Shown here: one piece after another, positions 13,678-25,611 of the stretch | Position numbering within the stretch: the stretch's first letter is position 1 | How the letters are laid out: every line of letters starts with the position of its first letter | NCBI GenBank assembly: GCA_964017125.1 | Contig: OZ024908.1 | Span: 80,599,499-80,663,498, forward strand | DNA length: 64,000 nt | Direction of reading: 5' to 3' | DNA from: Flabesymbios commensalis | Taxonomy: Eukaryota; Annelida; Polychaeta; Terebellida; Flabelligeridae | The notes under the pieces: model-generated | The model's input: the letters and a program-made list of their open reading frames with translations, nothing else | Databases searched by the model: none | Told to the model about the DNA's origin: nothing | Program-made: the position numbers and the translations under genes

Positions 13678-16102
13678 AAAATTTCACACTAATGTTATTA
13701 ATAACTTTTGAAGTACTTAATCAATCTTCGCCAAATTTACAGGGCAGTTGCCGTAGTGCCAGCCGATGGTGCCTGCAAAATCACATGGAAAACGGTTGAG
13801 AATTGACGTCTGAATTGACGTCTAAATGAATAACTTTTAAAAATACTCAATCAAATTCATCACTATTCTCATTAATAACTTTTGAAGTAATCAATGAAAC
13901 TCCGCCAAATTTACAGGGCAGTTGCCGTAAGACCAGCCGATGGTGCCTGCAAAATTACATAGAAAACGGTTGAAAATTGACGTCTGAATTGACGTCTAAA
14001 TGAATAACTTTTAAAAATATTGAATCAAATTTTACACTAATCTCATTAATAACTTTTGAAGTAATTAATGAAACTCCGCCAAATTTACAGGGCAATTGCC
14101 GTAGTACCAGCCGATGGCGCCTGCAATATTACATGAAAAACGGTTTAGAATTAACGTCTGAATTGATGTCTAAATGAATAACTTTTGAAATACTCAATCA
14201 AATTTCGCACTAATCTCATTAATAACTTTTGAAGTAGTCAATGAAACGTCGACAAATTCACAGGGCGATTGTCGTAGTACCAGCCGATGGTGCCTGCAAA
14301 ATTACATGGAAAACGGTTGAGAATTGACGTCTGAATTGACGTCTCAATGAATAACTTTTAAAAATACTCAATCAAATTTCACACTAATCTCATTAATAAC
14401 TTTTGAAGTAATCAATGAAACTCCGCCAAATTTACAGGGCAGTTGCCGTAATACCTGCCGATGGTGCCTGCAAAATTACATGGGAAACGGTTAAGAATTG
14501 ACGTCTGAATTGACGTCTAAATGATTTTTTTTTTTAAATACTCAATCAAATTTCACACTAATCTCATTAATAACTTTTGAAGTAATCAATGAAACTCCGC
14601 CAAATTTACAGAGCAGTTGCCGTAAGACCAGCCGATGGTGCCTGCAAAATTACATAGAAAACGGTTGAAAATTGACGTCTGAATTGACGTCTAAATGAAT
14701 AACTTTTAAAAATACTCAATCAAATTTTACACTAATCTCATTAATAACTTTTGAAGTAATTAATGAAACTCCGCCAAATTTACAGGGCAATTGCCGTAGT
14801 ACCAGCCGATGGCGCCTGCAATATTACATGAAAAACGGTTGAGAATTAACGTCTGAATTGATGTCTAAATGAATAACTTTTGAAATACTCAAACAAATTT
14901 CGCACTAATCTCATTAATAACTTTTGAAGTAGTCAATGAAACGTCGACAAATTCACAGGGCAGTTGCCGTAATACCTGCCGATGGTGCCTGCAGAATTAC
15001 ATGGAAAACGGTTGAGAATTGACGTCTGAATTGACGTCTAAATGAAAAACTTTTAAAAATACTCAATCAAATTTCACACTAATCTCATTAATAACTTTTG
15101 AAGTAATCAATGAAACTCCGCCAAATTTACAGGGCAGTTGCCGTAAGACCAGCCGATGGTGCCTGCAAAATTACATGGAAAACGGATGAAAATTGACGTC
15201 TGAATTGACGTCAAAATGAATAACTTTTGAAATACTTAATCAAATTTTACACTAATCTCAATAATAACTTTCGAAGTGGTCGATGAAACGTCGACAAATT
15301 CACAGGGCAGTTGCCGTAGTACCAGCCAATGGCGCCTGCAAAATTACATGGAAAACGGTTGAGAATTAACGTCTGAATTGACGTTTAAATGAATAACTTT
15401 TAAAAATACTCAATCAAATTTTACACTAATCTCATTAATAACTTAAGTAATCAATGAAACTTCGCCAAATTGACAGGGCAGTTTCCGTAATACCAGCCGA
15501 TGGCGCCTGCAAAATTACATAAAAAACAGTTGAGAATTAACGTCTGACTTGACGTCTAAATGAATAACTTTTGAAATACTCAATCAAATTTCACACTAAT
15601 CTCAATAATAACTTTTGAAGTAATCAATGAAACTCCGCCAAATTTACAGGGCAGTTGCCGTAATACCTGCCGATGGTGCCTGCAAAATTACATGGAAAAC
15701 GGTTGAGAATTGACGTCTGAATTGACGTCTAAATGAAAAACTTTTAAAAATACTCAATCAAATTTCACGCTAATCTCATTAATAACTTTTGAAGTAATCA
15801 ATGAAACTCCGCCAAATTTACAGGCAGCTGCCGTAAGACCAGCCGATGGTGCCTGCAAAATTACATAGAAAACGGTGGAAAATTGACGTCTGAATTGACG
15901 TCTAAATGAATAATTTTTAAAAATACTCAATCAAATTTTACACTAATCTCATTAATAACTTTTGAAGTAATTAATGAAACTCCGCCAAATTTACAGGGCA
16001 ATTGCCGTAGTACCAGCCGATGGCGCCTGCAATATTACATGAAAAACGGTTAAGAATTAACGTCTGAATTGATGTCCAAATGAATAACTTTTGAAATACT
16101 CA

Positions 16103-18532
16103 ATCAAATTTCGCACTAATCTCATTAATAACTTTTGAAGTAGTCAATGAAACGTCGACAAATTCACAGGGCAGTTGCCGTAGTACCAGCCGATGGTGCC
16201 TGCAAAATTACATGGAAAACGATGAGAATTGACGTCTGAATTGACGTCTAAATGAATAACTTTTAAAAATACTCAATCAAATTTTACACTATTCTCATTA
16301 ATAAATTTTGAAGTAATCAATGAAACTCCACCAAATTTACAGGGCAGTTGCCGTAAGACCAGCCGATGGTGCCTGCAAAATTACATGGAAAACGGTTGAA
16401 AATTGACGTCTGAATTGACGTTTAAATGAATAACTTTTAAAAATACTCAATCAAATTTCACACTAATCTCATTAATAACTTTTAAAGTAATCAATGAAAC
16501 TTCGCCAAATTGACAGGGCAGTTTCCGTAATACCAGCCGATGGCGTCTGCAAAATTACATGAAAAAACGTTGAGAATTAACGTCTGACTTGACGTCTAAA
16601 TGAATAACTTTTGAAATACTCAATCAAATTTCACACTAATCTCAATAATAACTTTTGAAGTAGTCAATGAAACGTCGACAAATTCACAGGGCAATTGCCG
16701 TAGTACCAGACGATGGTGCCTGCAAAATTACATGGAAAACGGTTGAGAATTGACGTCTGAATTGACGTCTAAATGAATAACTTTTAAAAATACTCAATCA
16801 AATTTCACACTAATCTCATTAATAACTTTTGCAGTAATCAATGAAACTCCGCGAAATTAACAGGGCAGTTGCCGTAATACCTGCCGATGGTGCCTGCAAA
16901 ATTATATGGAAAACGGTTAAGAATTGACGTCTGAATTGACGTCTAAATGAAAAACTTTAAAAAATACTCAATCAAATTCTTCACTATTCTCATTAATAAC
17001 TTGTGAAGTAATGAATGAAACTCCGCCAAATTTACAGGGCAGTTGCCGTAAGACCAGCCGATGGTGCCTGCAAAATTACATGGAAAACGGTTGAAAATTG
17101 ACGTCTGAATTGACGTCTAAATGAATAACTTTTAAAAATACTCAATCAAATTTTACACTAATCTCATTAATAACTTTTGAAGTAATTAATGAAACTCCGC
17201 CAAATTTACAGGGCAATTGCCGAAGTACCAGCCGATGGCGCCTGCAATATTACATGAAAAACGGTTGAGAATTAATGTCTGAATTGATGTCTAAATGAAT
17301 AACTTTTGAAATACTCAATCAAATTTCGCACTAATCTCATTAATAACTTTCGAAGTAATCAATGAAACGTCGACAAATTCACAGGGCAGTTGCCGTAGTA
17401 CCAGCCGATGGTGCCTGCAAAATTACATGGAAAACGATGAGAATTGACGTCTGAATTGACGTCTAAATGAATAACTTTTAAAAATACTCAATCAAATTTT
17501 ACACTATTCTCATTAATAAATTTTGAAGTAATCAATGAAACTCCACCAAATTTACAGGGCAGTTGCCGTAAGACCAGCCGATGGTGCCTGCAAAATTACA
17601 TGGAAAACGGTTGAAAATTGACGTCTGAATTGACGTTTAAATGAATAACTTTTAAAAATACTCAATCAAATTTCACACTAATCTCATTAATAACTTTTAA
17701 AGTAATCAATGAAACTTCGCCAAATTGACAGGGCAGTTTCCGTAATACCAGCCGATGGCGTCTGCAAAATTACATGAAAAAACGTTGAGAATTAACGTCT
17801 GACTTGACGTCTAAATGAATAACTTTTGAAATACTCAATCAAATTTCACACTAATCTCAATAATAACTTTTGAAGTAGTCAATGAAACGTCGACAAATTC
17901 ACAGGGCAATTGCCGTAGTACCAGACGATGGTGCCTGCAAAATTACATGGAAAACGGTTGAGAATTGACGTCTGAATTGACGTCTAAATGAATAACTTTT
18001 AAAAATACTCAATCAAATTTCACACTAATCTCATTAATAACTTTTGCAGTAATCAATGAAACTCCGCGAAATTAACAGGGCAGTTGCCGTAATACCTGCC
18101 GATGGTGCCTGCAAAATTATATGGAAAACGGTTAAGAATTGACGTCTGAATTGACGTCTAAATGAAAAACTTTTAAAAATACTCAATCAAATTCATCACT
18201 ATTCTCATTAATAACTTGTGAAGTAATGAATGAAACTCCGCCAAATTTACAGGGCAGTTGCCGTAAGACCAGCCGATGGTGCCTGCAAAATTACATGGAA
18301 AACGGTTGAAAATTGACGTCTGAATTGACGTCTAAATGAATAACTTTTAAAAATACTCAATCAAATTTTACACTAATCTCATTAATAACTTTTGAAGTAA
18401 TTAATGAAACTCCGCCAAATTTACAGGGCAATTGCCGAAGTACCAGCCGATGGCGCCTGCAATATTACATGAAAAACGGTTGAGAATTAATGTCTGAATT
18501 GATGTCTAAATGAATAACTTTTGAAATACTCA
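16103..18532 (+). repeat. Second 7-monomer HOR (1,215 bp), two tandem copies
   Basis: Copies are 16103-17317 and 17318-18532. Private markers repeat 1,215 bp apart: AACGATGAGAATTG (GATGAG at 16221 and 17436), TTTTGCAGTAATC (GCAGT at 16831 and 18046), ACTTGTGAAGTAATGAATG (17001 and 18216) and GCCGAAGTACC (17221 and 18436). Order is A'-E-C-D-B-E-F, which differs from the 7-mers at 4.7 kb and 36.6 kb. The same monomer number therefore arose from different compositions. Homology of the two copies ends within the following A' monomer. Confidence 0.92.
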
Positions 18533-21500
18533 ATCAAATTTCGCACTAATCTCATTAATAACTTTTGAAGTAGTCAATGAAACGTCGACAAATTCACAGG
18601 GCAGTTGCCGTAGTACCAGCCGATGGTGCCTGCAGAATTACATGGAAAACGGTTAAGAATTGACGTCTGAATTGACGTCTAAATGAATAACTTTTGAAAT
18701 ACTCAATCAAATTTCACACTAATCTCAATAATAACTTTTGAAGTAATCAATGAAACGTCGAAAAATTCACAGGGCGATTGTCGTAGTACCAGCCGATGGT
18801 GCCTGCAAAATTACATGGAAAACGGTTGAGAATTGACGTCTGAATTGACGTCTCAATGAATAACTTTTAAAAATACTCAATCAAATTTCACACTAATCTC
18901 ATTAATAACTTTTGAAGTAATCAATGAAACTCCGCCAAATTTACAGGGCAGTTGCCGTAATACCTGCCGATGGTGCCTGCAAAATTACATGGAAAACGGT
19001 TAAGAATTGACGTCTGAATTGACGTCTAAATGAATTTTTTTTTAAAATACTCAATCAAATTTCACACTAATCTCATTAATAACTTTTGAAGTAATCAATG
19101 AAACTCCGCCAATTTTACAGGGCAATTGCCGTAGTACCAGCCGATGGCGCCTGCAATATTACATGAAAAACGGTTGAGAATTAACGTCTGAATTGGTGTC
19201 TAAATGAATAACTTTTGAAATACTTAATCAAATTTCGCACTAATCTCATTAATAACTTTTGAAGTAGTCAATGAAACGTCGACAAATTCACAGGGCAGTT
19301 GTCGTAGTACCAGCCGATGGTGCCTGCAAAATTACATGGAAAACGGTTGAGAATTGACGTCTGAATTGACGTCTAAATGAATAACTTTTAAAAATACTCA
19401 ATCAAATTTTACACTATTCTCATTAATAACTTTTGACGTAATCAATGAAACTCCGCCAAATTTACAGGGCAGTTGCCGTAAGACCAGCCGATGGTGCCTG
19501 CAAAATTACATGGAAAACAGATGAAAATTGACGTCTGAATTGACGTCTAAATGAATAACTTTTGAAATACTCAATCAAATTTTACACTAATCTCAATAAT
19601 AACTTTCGAAGTGGTCGATGAAACGTCGACAAATTCACAGGGCAGTTGCCGTAGTACCAGCCGATGGCGCCTGCAAAATTACATGGAAAACGGTTGAAAA
19701 TTGACGTCTGAATTGACGTCTAAATGAATAACTTTTAAAAATACTCAATCAAATTTTACACTAATCTCATTAATAACTTTTGAAGTAATTAATGAAACTC
19801 CGCCAAATTAACAGGGCAATTGCCGTAGTACCAGCCGATGGCGCCTGCAATATTACATGAAAAACGGTTAAGAATTCACGTCTGAATTGATGTCCAAATG
19901 AATAACTTTTGAAATACTCAATCAAATTTCGCACTAATCTCAATAATAACTTTCGAAGTGGTCGATGAAACGTCTACAAATTCACAGGGCAGTTGCCGTA
20001 GTACCAGCCGATGGCGCCTGCAAAATTACATGGAAAACGGTTGAGAATTGACGTCTGAATTGACGTTTAAATGAATAACTTTTAAAAATACTCAATCAAA
20101 TTTTACACTAATCTCATTAATAACTTTTAAAGTAATCAATGAAACTTCGCCAAATTGACAGGGCAGTTTCCGTAATACCAGCCGATGGCGCCTGCAAAAT
20201 TACATGAAAAACAGTTGAGAATTAACGTCTGACTTGACGTCTAAATGAATAACTTTTGAAATACTCAATCAAATTTCACACTAATCTCAATAATAACTTT
20301 TGAAGTAGTCAATGAAACGTCGACAAATTCACAGGGCAATTGTCGTAGTACCAGCCGATGGTGCCTGCAAAATCACATGGAAAACGGTTGAGAATTGACG
20401 TCTGAATTGACGTCTAAATGAATAACTTTTAAAAATACTCAATCAAATTCATCACTATTCTCATTAATAACTTTTGAAGTAATCAATGAAACTCCGCCAA
20501 ATTTACAGGGCAGTTGCCGTAAGACCAGCCGATGGTGCCTGCAAAATTACATAGAAAACAGTCGAAAATTGACGTCTGAATTGACGTCTAAATGAATAAC
20601 TTTTAAAAATATTCAATCAAATTTTACACTAATCTCATTAATAACTTTTGAAGTAATTAATGAAACTCCGCCAAATTTACAGGGCAATTGCCGTAGTACC
20701 AGCCGATGGCGCCTGCAATATTACATGAAAAACGGTTGAGAATTAACGTCTGAATTGATGTCTAAAAGAATAACTTTTTAAATACTCAATCAAATTTCGC
20801 ACTAATCTCATTAATAACTTTTGAAGTAGTCAATGAAACGTCGACAATTTCACAGGGCAGTTGCCGTAGTACCAGCCAATGGTGCCTGCAAAATTACATG
20901 GAAAACGGTTAAGAATTGACGTCTGAATTGACGTCTAAATGAATAACTTTTGAAATACTCAATCAAATTTCACACTAATCTCAATAATAACTTTTGAAGT
21001 AGTCAATGAAACGTCGACAAATTCACAGGGCGATTGTCGTAGTACCAGCCGATGGTGCCTGCAAAATTACATGGAAAACGGTTGAGAATTGACGTCTGAA
21101 TTGACGTCTCAATGAATAACATTTAAAAATACTCAATCAAATTTCACACTAATCTCATTAATAACTTTTGAAGTAATCAATGGCACTCCGCCAAATTTAC
21201 CGGGCATTTGCCGTAATACCTGCCGATGGTGCCTGCAAAATTACATGGAAAACGGTTAAGAATTGACGTCTGAATTGACGTCTAAATGATTTTTTTTTTA
21301 AATACTCAATCAAATTTCACACTAATCTCATTAATAACTTTTGAGGTAATCAATGAAACTCCGCCAAATTTACAGAGCAGTTGCCGTAAGACCAGCCGAT
21401 GGTGCCTGCAAAATTACATAGAAAACGGTTGAAAATTGACGTCTGAATTGACGTCTAAATGAATAACTTTTAAAAATACTCAATCAAATTTTACACTAAT

Positions 21501-23044
21501 CTCATTAATAACTTTTGAAGTAATTAATAAAACTCCGCCAAATTTACAGGGCAATTGCCGTAGTACCAGCCGATGGCGCCTGCAATATTACATGAAAAAC
21601 GGTTGAGAATTAACGTCTGAATTGATGTCTAAATGAATAACTTTTGAAATACTCAATCAAATTTCGCACTAATCTCATTAATAACTTTTGAAGTAGTCAA
21701 TGAAACGTCGACAAATTCACAGGGCAGTTGCCGTAGTACCAGCCGATGGTGCCTGCGAAATTACATGGAAAACGGTTGAGAATTGACGTCTGAATTGACG
21801 TCTAAATGAATAACTTTTAAAAATACTCAATCAAATTTTACACTATTCTCAATAATAACTTTTGAAGTAATCAATGAAACTCCGCCAAATTTACAGGGCA
21901 GTTGCCGTAAGACCAGCCGATGGTGCCTGCAAAATTACATGGAAAACGGATGAAAATTGACGTCTGAATTGACGTCAAAATGAATAACTTTTGAAATACT
22001 CAATCAAATTTTACACTAATCTCAATAATAACTTTCGAAGTGGTCGATGAAACGTCGACAAATTCACAGGGCAGTTGCCGTAGTACCAGCCGATGGCGCC
22101 TGCAAAATTACATGGAAAACGGTTGAAAATTGACGTCTGAATTGACGTCTAAATGAATAACTTTTAAAAATACTCAATCAAATTTTACACTAATCTCATT
22201 AATAACTTTTGAAGTAATTATTGAAACTCCGCCAAATTAACAGGGCAATTGCCGTAGTACCAGCCGATGGCGCCTGCAATATTACATGAAAAACGGTTAA
22301 GAATTAACGTCTGAATTGATGTCCAAATGAATAACTTTTGAAATACTCAATCAAATTTCGCACTAATCTCATTAATAACTTTTGAAGTAGTCAATGAAAC
22401 GTCGACAAATTCACAGGGCAGTTGCCGTAGTACCAGCAGATGGCGCTTGCAAAATTACATGGAAAACGGTTGAGAATTGAAGTCTGAATTGACGTTTAAA
22501 TGAATAACTTTTAAAAATACTCAATCAAATTTCACACTAATCTCATTAATAACTTTTAAAGTAATCAATGAAACTTCTCCAAATTGACAGGGCAGTTTCC
22601 GTAATACCAGCCGATGGCGTCTGCAAAATTACATGAAAAACAGTTGAGAATTAACGTCTGACTTGACGTCTAAATGAATAAATTTTGAAATACTCAATCA
22701 AATTTCACACTAATCTCAATAATAACTTTTGAAGTAGTCAATGAAACGTCGACAAATTCACAGGGCAATTGCCGTAGTACCAGACGATGGTGCCTGCAAA
22801 ACTACATGGAAAACGGTTGAGAATTGACGTCTGAATTGACGTCTAAATGAATAACTTTTAAAAATACTCAATCAAATTTCACACTAATCTCATTAATAAC
22901 TTTTGAAGTAATCAATGAAACTCCGCCAAATTAACAGGGCAGTTGCCGTAATACCTGCCGATGGTGCCTGCAAAATTATATGGAAAACGGTTAAGAATTG
23001 ACGTCTGAATTGACGTCTAAATGAAAAACTTTTAAAAATACTCA

Positions 23045-23112
23045 ATCAAATTTCACACTAATCTCATTAATAACTTTTGAAGTAATCAATGAAACTCCGC
23101 CAAATTTACAGG
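23045..23112 (+). repeat. Truncated monomer (68 bp), type B-like
   Basis: Same joint and partner as the earlier copies, but the partner reads AATGTTACTAATAAC and GGGCATTCGCCGTAG, changes not seen in the others. The following E monomer switches at CCTGCGAAATTAC (23383) to the block that matches from about 12.67 kb. Confidence 0.92.
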
Positions 23113-25543
23113 AAAATTTCACACTAATGTTACTAATAACTTTTGAAGTACTTAATCAATCTTCGCCAAATTTACAGGGCATTCGCCGTAGTGCCAGCCG
23201 ATGGTGCCTGCAAAATCACATGGAAAACGGTTGAGAATTGACGTCTGAATTGACGTCTAAATGAATAACTTTTAAAAATACTCAATCAAATTCATCACTA
23301 TTCTCATTAATAACTTTTGAAGTAATCAATGAAACTCCGCCAAATTTACAGGGCAGTTGCCGTAAGACCAGCCGATGGTGCCTGCGAAATTACATGGAAA
23401 ACGGTTGAGAATTGACGTCTGAATTGACGTCTAAATGAATAACTTTTAAAAATACTCAATCAAATTTTACACTATTCTCAATAATAACTTTTGAAGTAAT
23501 CAATGAAACTCCGCCAAATTTACAGGGCAGTTGCCGTAAGACCAGCCGATGGTGCCTGCAAAATTACATGGAAAACGGATGAAAATTGACGTCTGAATTG
23601 ACGTCAAAATGAATAACTTTTGAAATACTCAATCAAATTTTACACTAATCTCAATAATAACTTTCGAAGTGGTCGATGAAACGTCGACAAATTCACAGGG
23701 CAGTTGCCGTAGTACCAGCCGATGGCGCCTGCAAAATTACATGGAAAACGGTTGAAAATTGACGTCTGAATTGACGTCTAAATGAATAACTTTAAAAAAT
23801 ACTCAATCAAATTTTACACTAATCTCATTAATAACTTTTGAAGTAATTAATGAAACTCCGCCAAATTAACAGGGCAATTGCCGTAGTACCAGCCGATGGC
23901 GCCTGCAATATTACATGAAAAACGGTTAAGAATTAACGTCTGAATTGATGTCCAAATGAATAACTTTTGAAATACTCAATCAAATTTCGCACTAATCTCA
24001 TTAATAACTTTTGAAGTAGTCAATGAAACGTCGACAAATTCACAGGGCAGTTGCCGTAGTACCAGCCGATGGTGCCTGCAAAATTACATGGAAAACGGTT
24101 GAGAATTGAAGTCTGAATTGACGTTTAAATGAATAACTTTTAAAAATACTCAATCAAATTTTACACTAATCTCATTAATAACTTTTAAAGTAATCAATGA
24201 AACTCCACCAAATTTACAGGGCAGTTGCCGTAATACCAGCCGATGGCGTCTGCAAAATTACATGAAAAACAGTTGAGAATTAACGTCTGACTTGACGTCT
24301 AAATGAATAACTTTTGAAATACTCAATCAAATTTCACACTAATCTCAATAATAACTTTTGAAGTAGTCAATGAAACGTCGACAAATTCACAGGGCAATTG
24401 CCGTAGTACCAGACGATGGTGCCTGCAAAACTACATGGAAAACAATTGAGAATTGACGTCTGAATTAACGTCTAAATGAATTAATTTTAAAAATACTCAA
24501 TCAAATTTCACATTAATCTCATTAATAACTTTTGAAGTAATCAATGAAACTCCGCCAAATTAACAGGGCAGTTGCCGTAATACCTGCCGATGGTGCCTGC
24601 AAAATTACATGGAAAACGGTTGAGAATTGACGTCTGAATTGACGTCTAAATGAAAAACTTTTAAAAATACTCAATCAAATTTCACACTAATCTCATTAAT
24701 AACTTTTGAAGTAATCAATGAAACTCCGCCAAATTTACAGGGCAGCTGCCGTAAGACCAGTCGATGGTGCCTGCAAAATTACATGGAAAACGGTTGAAAA
24801 TTGACGTCTGAATTGACGTCTAAATGAATAACTTTTAAAAAATACTCAATCAAATTTTACACTAATCTCATTAATAACTTTTGAAGTAATTATTGAAACT
24901 CCGCCAAATTTACAGGGCAATTGCCGTAGTACCAGCCGATGGCGCCTGCAATATTACATGAAAAACGGTTAAGAATTAACGTCTGAATTGATGTCCAAAT
25001 GAATAACTTTTGAAATACTCAATCAAATTTCGCATTTATCTCATTAATAACTTTTGAAGTAGTCAATGAAACGTCGACAAATTCACAGGGCAGTTGCCGT
25101 AGTACCAGCAGATGGCGCTTGCAAAATTACATGGAAAACGGTTGAGAATTGACGTCTGAATTGACGTTTAAATGAATAACTTTTAAAAATACTCAATCAA
25201 ATTTCACACTAATCTCATTAATAACTTTTAAAGTAATCAATGAAACTTCTCCAAATTGACAGGGCAGTTTCCGTAATACCAGCCGATGGCGTCTGCAAAA
25301 CTACATGAAAAACAGTTGAGAATTAACGTCTGAATTGACGTCTAAATGAATAACTTTTAAAAATACTCAATCAAATTTCACACTAATCTCATTAATAACT
25401 TTTGAAGTAATCAATGAAACTCCGCCAAATTAACAGGGCAGTTGCCGTAATACCTGCCGATGGTGCCTGCAAAATTATATGGAAAACGGTTAAGAATTGA
25501 CGTCTGAATTGACGTCTAAATGAAAAACTTTTAAAAATACTCA

Positions 25544-25611
25544 ATCAAATTTCACACTAATCTCATTAATAACTTTTGAAGTAATCAATGAAACTCCGCC
25601 AAATTTACAGG
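25544..25611 (+). repeat. Truncated monomer (68 bp), type B-like
   Basis: Same joint and partner monomer. It lies 11,934 bp after the copy at 13610 and within a block of about 2.9 kb that matches at this offset, so it was copied along with its surroundings. The spacing to the previous truncated copy, 2,499 bp, nearly equals the 2,497 bp between the first two. Confidence 0.92.

Larger units (their letters stand above)
8126..16102 (+). repeat. Mosaic satellite block with two truncated monomers
   Basis: About 46 monomers without a sustained short period. It holds the matches to 1-0.87 kb (from 9897) and 1.39-3.24 kb (from about 11.35 kb), two 68-bp truncated monomers, two long T-run variants (12194 and 14518) and an F/C hybrid near 13215. 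From about 13.56 kb to 16.42 kb it matches 25.49-28.36 kb. Two small deletions relative to that copy are visible: three bases near 15443 in the AACTTTTAAAG region, and one near 15823 in the GGGCAG region. No gene is present. Confidence 0.9.
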
